NCBI GenBank assembly: GCA_025267735.1
Contig: CM046297.1
Location: forward strand, 11,840,515-11,904,514
Origin: Mactra quadrangularis
Taxonomy: Eukaryota; Mollusca; Bivalvia; Venerida; Mactridae
DNA: 64,000 nt
Reading direction: 5' to 3'
The translations under genes were made by a program, and so were the position numbers. The notes under the pieces were generated by a model. It searched no databases. It saw only the letters and a program-made list of their open reading frames with translations, and was not told the origin of the DNA. Of this stretch, positions 1 through 14,200 are shown piece by piece. Positions within the stretch are counted from its first letter, which is position 1, and every line of letters starts with the position of its first letter.

Positions 1-3000
1 CATTAGCAAGAAGCTGCAGAAGAACAATAACACCAAAAGGCTTGTACAACATCATTGATTAAACTACGACATTTTGATATAATGACAATAATCATTGAGA
101 ATTATAATATGTTTCTGTCATAATAATAACGACCCATTAGATAATCGTGTTTAAACAGTCGGCGATCTGGCGAATTGATGAATTGTTAGACAAATTGAAG
201 GATGAAAAAAATCTAATGTAATGTTTGAGTACACTTCAAATACGCTAATGGAAAATGTAGGATTGCTGGGACCAAGCGTTGTTTAAACAACTGCTCACTG
301 TTAGCACAGGGTTATCTTCCCGGTGTTTTACTATATGTTTCTACAAGACGCTCATGTCTAGTATATTCCTTAAATGATTTTAATGTGTGTTTTGTAACTA
401 TTACTAAAAATATAAAACAATGTTGATGCTTTTGGTTTACAGAAATCAATTGCCGAAATGAGCTATAATCTCACATATAAATACTTAAGTACGTTTATTT
501 ATTGGCATCTGTAAACTTTAACCATTCTATCTAAATAACATTATTTAAAAGTATTTTGATCCTTTCTGTGCATAAGTAAACATTAATTTACTTGTTTTGT
601 CAAGTTTCATTTCATAGATAACTGCACTTAGCAAAATAAATATCGAGACTGTAATTGGACACTGCAAAACCTTTGCTCAATGCTCATATACATTTTTTTC
701 AAATTTTGTAAGCTGTACAGTAATATGTATGTAGAGTGGTTTTATTCAATCACTTTCGTTTTCGTAATAAATCATATAGACGATAACATTTTGGAACTTC
801 CACGTGTAATTGTTTAAAAGGAAACATAAACAACACAAACTTATTTACTTGTTCAGTTTACATATACAGTTTGGCCAACAATAACAGGTCTATCATATGC
901 TGAAACAAGCATTTGTCTGACAAAGATGATTGCAGGCATCGATGAGTGGTATTTCATTTAATGAATTAGTTATTGATTAATTCGCAGAATTAAAATGCTC
1001 AATTTATATACATAAACTTTCAATATTTGTGCTTGAAACATGCCTTGAATGTACATTTGAGACTAAATATTGTTATACGCAATTGATTATGTTATAGCAA
1101 TGCATGTTTCAAGTTTACCTATGCGCAATATACCAGTATGCTCGTATAGGTAATAGATTTGTACAATAGTACATTTACTGATATTAATTATGTATAAAAT
1201 GGTGCATTATGTTAATTGCTTTAAAAGTTTAAGTTTGCATGATTATTTAATAATCAAGGCGGTTAATTATTATGGACCTTAACTGTATGGCAAAACTATC
1301 GTATTTTTTTGCTGTGTTTGTTGTTTTGAAATTAATATAAGTATAGTCATATCATCACAATTTGTATCAATCTCATTCCCAAATTAATTACGAAAAAAAC
1401 ATGTTGTAATTGAAACCAACTTAAATGATAATCAATTTTGTACATTCAATATTTATCACATGAATTTAATCATTAAGTACATATTCAAACATGTCATGTG
1501 GTACTTCAAATACAACAGCCTTGTATTTTGTCTGATAAAGAAACTCATTTAACTGCAATGCTTGTCAATCTGTTATCAGCTCTAGACATCCTCCTCAAAT
1601 TGCATGCAATCATCATCACACTCAAATGTGCATGGTAATTGATATCTAGGCGCTTTGAAGTGCTGTTTTAGGAAACAAACGCATTAGTACTTTTCTGATT
1701 TGGTTCAAGCCATTAACGTAGACCTTGACCAGCTGGTTTAGTCTCACATCGGCAATTTATGGTAAACATAATGCATGTCTGCAATAACGATGGTATGAAC
1801 TTATGTATAATATACTTTAATGTATAGAACTTGCTGTTACAATACATCATTACTAATTTATCAATATTGTTTATTACATAACTGGTTTTGTATTCCTGTG
1901 AGTAGGCTTTGACTTTTGATATTTAGGATGCGTGCAACCGTCTGCTCTCAGCTCTTCAGAACATTAATTTGATCATTTACACAGAATAACTCTAAGTAAG
2001 TGCATATTTTATAGTCTTAGATTATCATAAACATTGCCATATTAAATAAAGTCTCAGGTGCAGCTAAACAATAAATATCATTCCCAACAAAGCATGCATA
2101 TTCAAACTTTATATCTCCAGACTAATAATGAACTAATAATGCACTAATAATTATGTATCTTTTACAATGTAATACGATCCTTTTATTTCAGACCGTATTG
2201 AAGAAGCAGATAAATTTAGAGAAATTGTTTATTCTTGAGTCAACTTTGATACATTTCAAAGGCGATACGAAGATATTTATTTATAACATATGGATGCACT
2301 TTTGCAATAGAGACTGCAATGTTTGATGAATTAAAGCATCGAACTACGCATTTCATCTCCTTTGCGACAAGGTTTTGTTAAGAGACTACGATGAACAAAT
2401 AAGAACTACTGAATTCAAATATTGAGAACTTTCAAAGAGTCTGAAGCGTCGAATATTTGAAGTAAGAAAAACTACTGTGATAACTCGCCTTTTAATCTTC
2501 GATCCAATCATCATCAGAACAAACGAACACTTGATACGCGTTGTAAGTTTCACACTCATTTCAAATGTATTATCAAACATATGAACAACTGTCCTTCAAA
2601 AGAAAATATTGTATTGTATTTATGTAGAGTTTTGTCAAGGAGATCATATATCAATATCAGATTGTAAAATATAATAATTGCCTTGACCTTTTAAGGTCTA
2701 TAAAATACCTTGATCATAGATGCAATATATTAAAATCTAAAGTTTAGGAATTTTACAGATTGTCATTTTAGCGAATGCGTTCGTTTACTAACTGTTTGAA
2801 CAATAGGTATTTGAAAAAGCAAATTGTCAGTAAATGGAATAATATATCGTCATATCTGATCTGAAGGTGGAGTAGATAATAGAGATAAACCATAGTAGAA
2901 GTCGAAATAATAAATTTATAATGTAGAAAATACAATCACTATCAGACACACCTTCATTGAATATAAGTGACAGTCAATTTTAATCTGTTTGACAATGTAT

Positions 3001-5332
3001 GGTAAAATACATCTCATAGCTTCTCAACTAATTCTGAACTCATTGAATAAATGATAATCCCGCAGGACTTTTAATAGAACAAGATGAAATTTATCACTGT
3101 GGAATACTATCCTTCAAGCTAGTCTGTCGCAATAACTATGTCAGGTTATCCATTTAATGAAGTCAGTTGGAATTCATCTATCGGTACGCTTTCTTTTTAT
3201 TCCAGTTCTGGTTATATCATTACTTACATGCAATATGCTTTGGTTGATACATCATAGGGTTTATCTGCTAAAACTTTATTTCTCTCTGAACAGTAGGATG
3301 GGCCTATCAGTATCGAATAATAGTTATAATGGTACTGGCATTAAATGAATGAAATTGACAATGTTTAAAGGCAAGATTGGTTGACTTTAAGCGTATGTAT
3401 AATGAAACAATCGCACTTTGGGATTAATGTCATCATATAAGGGCTATTTTCTTAGAGGAAAGTGCCAAAGGTTTACTTACACAGAGTTTGGCACTGTCTT
3501 GGCATTGCGTATATTAGATATTTGCATTTTTGCATGATTTTTAAAATGGGGAGAGCTATTTGCTACTCTTTTTGGATGCAGGATGAACAATACAGCTGAA
3601 TGCGCTTCTGACATCATTTACATGTTATGAGCATTGAGTTGTCAACATTTTCATGTTTATGGTGTTTTATGTGATAGTCCAGCCTATTGAAAATAAAACA
3701 TTCACTCCTTTTTTTCATTTTTTCTGCTTTTCGTATATTTAGATTGTTATAAGTCTATTTTTACCGTAAAGTAGCTAAATAACACTAGGACCGGCCAAAA
3801 TAAGGTTATTTTATGATTCATTTATGAGAGACATTGAAATAATATCAATTTCACAGAGGTACAAAAACTGATGAAAGTATTTTTGAAAATCACATATTGG
3901 TTATAGGAAGTATCATAAAAACTTGAAGTATCTAGCAATCGACTGTCGATTGTCTATAAGCGATATATCACGTACGTCTGCTATTTTGGTGTACTTAAAA
4001 GCTACTTTTTAACATGAACATTTAAAATTTAATTGTGTACAAATGTCAAATATTAAGTGGATTTAATGGCTTTGTGAATGAGCCTAATGAACGTGTTCAG
4101 TAAACTATCAATGCCATTTTGAAATGCATTATTTATTTACTTCATACTTAATAGTCTTAAACGAATATTTATTAGTACTGATTGAAAAGATTACGCATAA
4201 AAGACGATGTAACAGAAAGTACGTTTGGATGTCTTTTTGTGTTCTATTGTTAGTACATCGTTTATATTACGTCGACAGTATATATGCCAATCTTGTCTAT
4301 TGTTGATTTTATTGCCACGACAAAATTAAAAAATGAATTTAAAGTTGTCAATATTTCACTGTAGATAGTTGATGATGTCGCATGGTCAATAGTACATGGT
4401 TCAACACCTCATTCCTATGTTAGAATAAATGTTACACCTCGTGTTTGCTTTACAAGGCAAAAATGAAACTTTCCAATGTGATTCTGTTTATTGTTTAATG
4501 TGAACTTACACTGTTTATATGGCAGCTTATTTATACGATTCCACATGTGTTTTTATTTCACATAATGATTTTGACATTTTGGTATTTGTGTAATAACAAT
4601 ACGTATGGGTCATTATTCAAATTATTTTGTTATCAATTTTGTTTGAACTTTGCAGGAACAAAAATAAAAATCGTATACAAAGCCAATGCAAGTTTCAAAA
4701 TATCATAAACTAAACAAAAACGGATGTTAACATAGGCCTAAAACAGCACGGCAATCATATAAACCCTAAACAGCACCTGCGTCTCTAATGTCATTTATAC
4801 AATCAGTAATCAATGTAATGTATCCACTATAAAATAAATCAAATTTATTGATGCAAACATCTAATATAAAATTAATAAACTAGTAGATATTTTTGTTGTC
4901 GAAACTTCAAACACTGGATTCTTCATCAATTTGCCCTTGACAAGTATTGATAACACGTAAATGTTGTTGACAAAAATAGATATATCTGCACGGAATTGAC
5001 AACATAATCAATGTTGTGCAATCAATCATAATTTCCGAGCATATGCGCACGCATTATTATTTACATCCGGTTAAATCGAACCAAAAAGATATATTTGCTG
5101 ACACGTTAAACACATTATTTATATACCAAAACCTAAATATTGAAAATGGTATTAATATTACTTATTCCAAACATATAAACCTTTTGTAAAATCTGCAAAT
5201 GACACAAACTAAGAATACCCAAAGAATTATAATGTTAACATGAACGTCTTCAGAAAATGGAAATTGCTTATTCAGAATGTTTTGAAGAAATAGTTCCAAG
5301 ATACATATGTAGTATAACAATCATTCTTTGGT
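1..5332. other. AT-rich stretch without a recognisable gene
   Basis: Only short, low-complexity open frames occur on either strand. None has a recognisable domain, a convincing pair of splice sites or a paralogous copy elsewhere in the window. I see no RNA gene or SINE here. It is probably intergenic or intronic DNA; an exon shorter than about 50 codons could be missed by eye. Confidence 0.5.
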
Positions 5333-5342
5333 TTCTTGTTAA

Positions 5343-5627
5343 ATTCCCGGTCGGTGGCGCAGTTGGTACCGTGCCCGGATTCGGAATCATGTGTCCCGAG
5401 TGGGTACGGGTTCGAATCCTACCCGGGGAGGTTATACCCTTCCATGAACATTTGACAATAATGTCAATTTTACCCCAATTATAGGATATATAGAGACGTT
5501 TCCTCCCTTGTGGAAGGGTAGATGAGTACTGGTTATAGACAAGGGTCAAGTAATGCTAAGTTAGATGCGCTGGACGCGTAAAATGACCTAAATTGTGTTG
5601 ACACGGCGTTAAACCCAATTAAAAAAA
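5343..5627 (+). mobile_element. tRNA-derived SINE, family A, full-length copy with target duplication
   Basis: A tRNA-like head carries a pol III A box, TGGCGCAGTTGG (5355-5366), and a perfect B box, GGTTCGAATCC (5409-5419). A unique body follows, and the tail ends in GGCGTTAAACCCAA plus a short A-rich stretch. The copy is flanked by an exact 10-bp direct repeat, TTCTTGTTAA, at 5333-5342 and 5628-5637, which fixes both ends and shows insertion by target-primed reverse transcription. Related copies lie at 9357-9633, 31962-32240, 57929-58190 and 61729-62013. The family name is not assigned. Short reading frames across it are not genes. Confidence 0.92.
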
Positions 5628-5637
5628 TTCTTGTTAA

Positions 5638-8600
5638 GAGATTAAGTATACAATGTTATAAAGATAGAGACTAGGGTTATCAGTATATCTAACAAACTAA
5701 ACAAAAATTGGCATCGAAATCTTCAGTGATACGGGTCGTAAAAAAATGTTATGATTTCAATGACAATTTGTGAAATACCATTTGAAAAATGACATAAGGT
5801 AGATGATGTTTATGTTTATATTCATGTACGTAATAGTGATATTGATAATGCTATTGATACTGATATAAGTGTTAATGTTGCTAAAGATGCATAGAATGGT
5901 ATAAATGTTGAAAGTGATGATGGTGGTGTGATTCTTGATTCTTATTAAGTTTATATATATGCTAAGTTTTGTAGAACATCACTACATGTCATTATAGTAA
6001 CACATTGTAACTAAATGACGACAATCCGCCATGAAAAAGTAGTTCACACGATTTGAAAATAGAGTTAAATCTTAATATATTTAAAATAAAGTGTCTGTAT
6101 GTTAAACGTATGTAGTGTATTTGATTTGAAGTAAGTTATAGACATTACATGTCAAATTAAAGACAATTATCTTTAACTTTATATCATCCATGGGGAATGT
6201 CTAGATATATACTGCACTAATAAAATAAATCAATTGCACATATTTATGTCTTCTTTCAGGAAACAGAACTTTTCTGTTCATTACTAAAGAGTATCACTGC
6301 AAAATTTGATGCATTTCTTTAAAGTTTACTTAAAAAGCGCCAATGAATGAACTGTTTTTAAAGTAGATGACTTACCACTTTTTTGTCTATGCACAAGTAT
6401 ACCATCTTAAGTAGGACATTTGAGTCATTAAGATTTGTTTTAGACATTACACCTATGGTAATTGCAATTGCAGTCTTGTTATCAATTATGTTAACACCTA
6501 GTGTGCAAGGTAAATATTATGTCGTTTATAGAAAATATTATCTCTTTTTATGATTCTGTAATAAAAAGACCCAAATAACTTTTAGGCAGGACTAACTTTA
6601 ACTCTTAAATCGGATTCCTGATGTTTTAAAATATTAAACTAAATTAATATTCTTACTTCGTACATCAAATCTTAGGGGCCATTCAAAGGTGATGTTTCGA
6701 CACCTCTGGGGAATTGTCTGGTTAACAGTGGCGTTATGTTATACTGTTTAGGACAAGTCCGGTTAACAGTAGCATCATGTTATACTGTTCAGGACAACAA
6801 CTTTTAATATCAAATTAATAAAAAACAGATGTAAAAATAAAGTCGAATCATGAACTAAGATTAATGTAGGGCCCATAACTTGATTAAAAACCAAATGCAC
6901 ATTCACACTGTATAGCATCATGTGTGATGAATTTTATTTTGTTTTGTGTTATTGTATATATTTATGGTGGAGGGTTTTTACTTATTTATTTTTTATAATT
7001 TATCATTTTGTACAACGCCATTGATTATGCAATAAAGAAATAGGCGTTTAATCAAATGAAGAAGTTTAAGTTTAAGTTTATATTTAGCTCAAAATTATTG
7101 CATACATAGCTATTGAACTTAACTAACACTGTAAGAGTGTCAAGAAATGAAACACATCCATTGCTAATGACAAACACTCGTCTTAATGAATGAGATAATA
7201 TCTGTGAAACTGCATGTATTAAAGCGGTGTAATAAACACGGTAATTGTTTTATTTAACCCTGAGGGATAATGATCTGAGAGGTTTAAAACTTACAATAAA
7301 TAAATTAGTTAGTTTAACGATAATTGGTTGCCAAGGAACTTGTTTATAGCTAATCATGTATAACATTTTAGTTTCTAGTGAGTGTGCAGAACAATTACAC
7401 TTTTATAAAAATAGCTAATAGTTGCAACCTGAGCTAATTGCAGTAATGCAATTTAGTAATAAATCGAAAACAAAGTTTTTTGCGAAGTAAAAAAGTATTG
7501 TTTTATGCAGGATTAACACATGCATACTCCACTAAGTCGGCTTGGATTGGTGGATACTGTTTGCACGATAGTTAAACTTGATTTTGTAAGAATATGAAAT
7601 CAGATTCAGACTACAAAGTACTTCACACACAGTTTCATGAAAGGCTTTTCTTGACTCTAACATCGGTTTTACATCATTTATTAACACATGTTGTTTTCCT
7701 TTACGATGAAATACTTATCAGCTTTCTATAACAATTTAATTTCAATGGTACTTGCTTACTCTTTAACAACGATTCGACAATTTTGTGATCAAATAATATC
7801 GTTTAATCGCCACAAAGAGATGAGCTGTCACTGCGTGTATTTTTTTGAATTCTTATTTGTTCTTATTATCAAATAAAGCCATAAAGTGTTTAATTGTTTT
7901 TTCTTTATTGTTTTACTAATGTATGCTTTATTAGGCATGGCCCCACATAGCTAGGTTTCCGACACAATGAATTGTCTGTATTGTACCATAGTTCAATGTT
8001 AGAGGTCAATCTTTACAAATTGTGACTTATCTCACAGTATAGAAGTAAAAGATGATTCTCGTTCAAGTAAGAAAAGTGAAGGTTAAATTACATGGCGCAT
8101 TTTTAGGTTTAATAGTTAGATACCAAATTCACCGTCGCTATTGAATTTCAGAATAGTGCAATTATTGTTACTGATAATTGTTTACTTTTGCAGTCTGTTG
8201 AATCTCGGTGAATACAGCCATCATATTGACATTTTAGCTCCTAGGATATATTTAACAAATAACCCGGTCAAATAATTATAGATTACTATATAAGTGCATT
8301 AACTCATACCATTAGAATAATTAAATCAGTTTTGACACGAGCAAATGAAAACATTGTCAAGCAAGAGGTCAATACCAGACTATTGTTTGTAAATATTAAT
8401 ACAATTGAGTAATAACTGTTTTGACATGGTATCTGGAATTGCTTTTTTCCAATCAATAAGGGGTAAAATGAAACCTAGGCTTTCTATTGTTGAAATATAT
8501 TGTTTTTTAGATTATTATGACAATAATACTAAGTAGTTTATAATTAGAGAGAGTGATTATTATTGATCACAACAACTTTCACCGGGACTGCCTCTAGACC

Positions 8601-9356
8601 AGTTTATATAAACCTGTTGTTAAAACTTGTTACAAAATATCAAACTTACATAGAGTGGTCAATAAATGTTGCTAACGTATTTTGCCACTAAATACAGCGC
8701 AAATTAGTTATTGTTAGTTATTGGTTCAAATGCAGGAGAATCGTTATGAATCACTTTAAGACAACTATTGCCGGCTGACAATATGAGTGTGTGTAATTTA
8801 ATATGTCCTACGTCTATTATTATAAATAATAAAACATAAGTTTGATGGATAATTATTTGCAATACAAATTATGTATTATTAGTTAGGAATTAAGTGAAAT
8901 ATAATAATCTTAATTTATCTGTCTAGACACAATTAATCTTTGTATTTGAGAAGTAATTATGTTAGACTATGTATTATTTAATCTAAAGATCAATGGTACC
9001 ATCACATTGTATGTCTATGTGTCTTATACTATCGGCTGATCTACTGCACTCTCCGGATAAGTGTTGTTTTAAACAGTTGAAAGAGAAACTTTTCAATCGA
9101 TTTCATTATATTGACAATCAATTTAATACAATTAAATTCACAGCACATAATTATAATGTATGTCCACTATTATTGTGTAGTTTATAATAATTACCTAAAA
9201 TTGATCTCTAAAATTAGTTTCATTAACAAGAACCCACAGCAATGTATTGCCACTGATAACATCGTCCTAAAACTTCAGTGTATCTTTACTGCAGAATAGT
9301 CAACAGCGGCCTGATAAGATGACATATTATGAATGCTTATTTGATGTTTAATTTTT
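5638..9356. other. AT-rich stretch without a recognisable gene
   Basis: No coding sequence can be supported. A small two-copy direct repeat with a period of about 41 bp occurs at 6721-6803; both units begin GTTAACAGT and contain TTATACTGTT. Near 7058-7080 there are a few GTTTAA-like units. The rest is unremarkable AT-rich DNA. Confidence 0.5.
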
Positions 9357-9633
9357 TTATTAGTTTTAACGCCGTGTCAACACAAATTAGGTCATTTTAC
9401 GGCGTCCAGCGCACCTAACCAAGCTTTCTTGGACCATTTTCTATAACCAGTACTCACCTACCCTTTCACAAAGCCGGAAACTTCTCCAAATTATCTAATC
9501 AATGGAGGAAAGTCGACATTATTGTCAAATTTTCATGGAAGGGTATAACCTCCCCGGGTGGGATTCGAGCCCGCTCCCCCTAGGGCACGAGATTCCAAAT
9601 CCCGACACGCTACTAACTGCGCTATTGACCCGG
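9357..9633 (-). mobile_element. tRNA-derived SINE, family A, minus-strand copy
   Basis: Read on the minus strand, this copy has the same order as the one at 5343-5627: tRNA-like head at the high-coordinate end, body with CTCCATTGATTAG, and tail GGCGTTAAAAC at the low-coordinate end followed by an A-rich run (T-rich on the plus strand, near 9352-9358). The B box is slightly decayed (GGCTCGAATCC), so this copy is older. No clear target duplication was found. Confidence 0.88.
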
Positions 9634-11161
9634 TTTCACAAATTACAAACGATAGCATAGTTCCATAGGTGTGGTTCGTAATTTTTCTTTAGTTTAACAC
9701 AAACATTAAATGCACTTTATTTTCGTTATAAAAGTTTCAATAAATGTTAAGTTATTAGAATAAACACATAACAAAAAAATCAAATCGGAAAAAAGTGCAA
9801 TTAAGAGTAGTGCCATTAGCGTTTCCTTTTGTAAACTATTCAATCGCTTACAAAAGACGGTGAGTGGAGCAAACATATTGCTATTTTGATTCTAGAATAT
9901 ATGTTTAACCGTTAACCCAGTCAATTAATTGAAGCCTTTTAGCAGAATATTTCATTCATACCAAATAACACAATTAAACCAGTTCCAAATCACGAAAATA
10001 AAAATATTGCAATAAAAAAGCCCAATAACGGAAACGCTATTATTTATTCATTTGATGACATTCCAATTATGATTTTTTTTTCAAATCAATAGTTAAAAAT
10101 ATCCAGGCTTTCTCTATAAGTTGATCTAGAATAACCTAAATAACACGTGCTGACAATTCAAAAAATACATCGGTAAATGTATTCTGTAATTCCTGTAGGA
10201 TATCCACCCAAAGATGAAAGTTAAATAACACTTGGCCGGCTAAAACGCAAATATATGTGTGTTGCTTTTCTTCCTGCATATTTGATAGTGAATTTGCTGC
10301 TTAAAGTCAACCCGAAGTTCCATCGCTATTTATTAATGATGGGATAAATAATTACTTATGATTTTTTTGGTAAAACAAATGAAAGATCAATCAGTTGTAC
10401 GTCGTTGCCAAGTGCGTTACGGACCCAGGTAATGTAATCAATATCTGACCAAGATAAAAAGCTTAATTTCCAAGTTGTGTGTAATCGGTCTGTAGCATGA
10501 TACAATCATAATGTAGTGTTAATCTAATATGAAAATAGCTTTTAGTGTCTAGTGTCATTGATTTGTGTCGCTTGTCATAGGAAATAATGAAACACAAGCA
10601 GTTTGAATATATAAACACTGGTCTGATATATAAATATGAGTGAGTGTACAGTTGTGAAACGGTAAAAGTATCACATCAATCAGGTTAATACAAAATTGAT
10701 ATGTTTGACGCAATAATAAATAGGACAAAATACTTTAAATACCCAAATTATAAGTATATTGCAATGGAAAAAAACCTTTAATGTTCGTAAGACTAACTGT
10801 CAAATATATACAAAACACTATAAGTCATTACTTGCGAAATAATAATTCCGAAATTCAATGTTTAAATCAATCTAACAGACAAAACAACCAAGGAGACAAC
10901 TGTAGAAAACATTTATTGATTCACTGAATGACCACATCAATACTTAATATAACAGATTGAAGGGTCTATTTTTATTTGAAAACAAGTAGAACAGTGGGAA
11001 ATATTGAACTGATGATTGCCATTTTGCCTGGTTAAATGAATGATAAACATATAGCATAAAATTTGAAATTTTGACCATAGGCGTCCCGGCAAAAATATTC
11101 TATTTTGAAAAAAATACATAGTTGCAGTATTAAAATACAAACTAAATTCATTTATACTTAC
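9634..11161. other. Non-coding stretch downstream of exon copy 1
   Basis: If 11162-11362 is a first exon, this is its intron on the minus strand. No second exon could be identified by eye. The sequence is AT-rich with no SINE or inverted repeat noticed. Confidence 0.4.
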
Positions 11162-11362
11162 CTCAAGATCTACGATTTCTTTAGTATATTTATTTCGTAT
11201 AATAATAAGTTGGGGTTCTCTTATTTTCCTAAGTTGTATTCCAACTGTAGGTGTATTTTTAGCACAAGTTCGTCCAAACTTTTTTAACGCCGCTGTATCA
11301 ATACCTATTCCTTTGTATCCAATATCCAATGAGGTTTTTGCCTGATTATGAAACTGGTGCAT
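11162..11362 (-). CDS. Partial gene: paralogous first coding exon, copy 1 (67 codons)
   Basis: Product not recognised. The exon begins MHQFHNQAKTSLDIGYKG and ends NKYTKEIVDLE at a consensus donor, GAG|GTAAGT, in phase 0. Three paralogues occur on the same strand (15307-15507, 30432-30629, 36113-36310). Copies 1 and 2 differ at about 14 codons, and by hand count about 9 of the changes are synonymous. Similarity stops abruptly at the ATG and at the donor, which points to purifying selection on protein rather than a recent duplication of whole DNA. The C-terminal half is almost invariant (TCAK, QLRKIREPQL, NKYTKEIVDLE). No signal peptide or membrane segment is seen. The start is taken as the shared ATG because no AG acceptor is conserved upstream in all copies. 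Downstream exons, expected at lower coordinates, were not found. The open frame continues past the donor, but that part is not conserved. Confidence 0.72.
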
Positions 11363-14200
11363 TATTGTTTCATTTCAATTTTTGTTAAATACAATAATGA
11401 TTAACCATTTTTGTAACTATCAGGTTTCAAAATTGCGCTCTTGAAGTTATTAACATAAATCCTAAATGACAAAACAATTTGAAAACTGTTAGAAAGTGAA
11501 TTGAAGTCTGAATTTCAAAATAAGTTTATTCAACAATTTTACAATTTGCCACGTTTAGATATCTCATTAATGACACTACCAACGTTTACGCTCGATGCTT
11601 TTAAAATGCTAGCGTATTGTATATCAATTTCCCATGATGCTTGTATTATTAATTTCCATACAAGTAAACACTTGTAGTATAATATTACATAATCATTATT
11701 AATAATATTATAAATATTCAACACATGTAAATTAATCTTGTAAAGTTGTTGCTACAGCTGTCAAACAATAATGCAATTTTAATCACGAGCAAAACTCATA
11801 CGAATAAACGCTTTAACAATGAACAATAAACTACATCGGCATATTAAATCTAAATGCTTTATTACAAATTGAAATTAATCCAACTTTTTGTTTCAATTTT
11901 CTTTCTTATAAAACTCTTAATAATTCCAGTGCAATACCTACATGCACTATTATATAATCAAACTAATATTAAACGTACTCCATTCAATAACATGACAATA
12001 CTGAGAAATACTAGTCATTAACTGATCTATTGTCATACAATATCTATGGTCACATTGGTTTTATCATTAATTCTCAGCCATTAGTGTATTTGCCTGCAGA
12101 GTTTATCATTACTGTTAACATATCAATCAACTTGGGTAAACAATTTGAGCATGTCTGCCTACTACAATTACGGAGACAATTTGCATATCAATATGTATAT
12201 TTAGATTGAGAATGGAAACTATTGATAAACGGTCAAGACAAAATTAGATAATCGTTGACAAGGCACGTTTAGTTCTCTCGGCAGTTGCTCGTGATTTTCT
12301 TCTCTCTGATAAATATTCAATATTGTCTGAGCTTAAATTGAATGATAAATGATAGCTTCATATAATGCATTCTAAGAATTTAACAATATGGTAGCTGTCA
12401 AAGTGAAGAGATGCTCATGACAGATGATGTAATATTGTCAGGATAGGGACGGTGTATTTTTTAATACAATGTGAAAATTGGCAGCATCGTTTAAAGACAA
12501 ATCTTAAGATTTCTTACATCTTACGCCTTGGAAATTACGATGTCAAGTTTTTTTAACAATTTCAAGGTACTATCTATATCTTGAATCAGAATAATGAACT
12601 ATCTGAAGGTTTGATCACTCAAAGTCATAATCACTTGGCAGGTTTTCGGCAATCATTTGAAAGCGATTGTGAATATAATGTATTCTCTAGGATTAAATTC
12701 ACCAAATGCAATTTTGTAATTTGAGTTAAGGCGTCATTCCCTTACTTTGCCAATAATACACCTACGATAAATCACCATGTCGCTGTTAATGTTTTGCTTC
12801 ATGTATCAATTAATAATTTATCTGATTATAACACAGATAAATATCAACATTGCATTAAACTCATTTAGTCCTTTTACACTTCAATCTACTATCATTTATC
12901 ATGCATTGATCATGCATTCGTCCTTGATGGTTTACAGTTTTATGACAAGTTTACCAATATCAATTTGAGTATAAACCGTGTATTCTACACCTACAAGTAC
13001 TGATAAATGTCTGTTAGTTTTATTTCACCTTTAAAAAAAACATTACACAAATTGTGAATCATGTCGATGCCATATGAACTATCATTTACACTATTTGCAT
13101 CACAAACCCACTCCATGTGCTTTATATTGATCAGATAATTTCTTTTTCAATATCGTTATAGTAGATGAATATTTGATTATATTAATCAAACATAACATCA
13201 CTTTCATCCGTCCGTGTTATCATTCTATTCAAGCGTGCAAGTTATATAACATTTTACTGCAATCTGCAAAACTGTACCAATCAGAATCAAGTTCTTTTTA
13301 TAATCAATCTCTCTAAATATATAGCAACATTATTAAAATGTGTATGGGTTAAATTTAGAATAACACAAAATAGTAAAACAAATATTAAATTGTTTATATT
13401 TGCAACCAAACACTCAATATAATTGCGCAATTCATTTACTCAATAATTCTATTGGCAAATACTTATTCAGAGCTTAGCATAATATTTAAGATAATGATTT
13501 TGAATTGTATTGATTTTGTGCAAAAAATAACGTAGTTGAACCATTGGATGTTAAACAAACAGTTGGCCACTTTCTTAAGGAAATCGCCACCTTGCGCTTT
13601 ATTATCAAGTACCTTTTTGTCATTAAAAATAACAAGTATTTGATATCAAATCGCAGGTACCAAGAGGTGAAGCGCTAGCTATCGATATTCTATTGGGAAC
13701 AGGTCAAGGGGTAGACAGCTTTTTTCACGAAACACGCTATTATCTCTTGTTTGCCATTTTGAACCTTATTGGATCAAATATTGGAAATGCTAAAGAGTGA
13801 AAAAATAAATCATTCGACCAAGACAAGTCTAAATTGAAACCTCATTTTTATTTGGTTGTAAAATCATGTAAAGCTTATTAAAACAGATTTACTCGGGCAT
13901 GTATTTCACATATGTATTTAAATGTTCATGTTGTTTGTGTCAAGTTAGCATCGGTACTTACTGATCTACGTGTAGTTCAATGAAAGCAAATAGTAGAAAT
14001 TGAGTTCTGACAAGCTAGCATACCATATTCAAGCATAGCCATAGTTATAGTCATCATTGTTTATAGTGATTTTAGAAATTCATCATTGACGTTCAGAGTA
14101 AATGTAATTTTTGAACACAATAGAACCTGTCTATATTCATTATTGTGATGAAAGGAATCAGTAATGTAGTGATCAGTCAATGAGAAAAATGAGGGGGAAA
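11363..14200. repeat. Upstream flank of exon copy 1; left half of a diverged duplication
   Basis: Segments here recur to the right of exon copy 2. About 12000-12230 matches 16190-16390 (shared cores such as GTTTATCATT and GGAGACAATTT). About 14085-14160 matches 17215-17305 (shared GAACACAATAGAAC-like core). The offset falls from about 4.15 kb to about 3.14 kb, so the right copy has lost about 1 kb or the left has gained it. No gene is supported inside; an open frame at 13633-13800 is treated under findings. Confidence 0.6.

Noticed and set aside
5257..5549. Overlapping frames of 75 and 93 codons on opposite strands
   Set aside because: Both lie over a SINE family A copy; the apparent peptides are translations of its tRNA-like head.
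7058..7080. Telomere-like GTTTAA units
   Set aside because: Only about three imperfect units; not TTAGGG and too short to mean anything.
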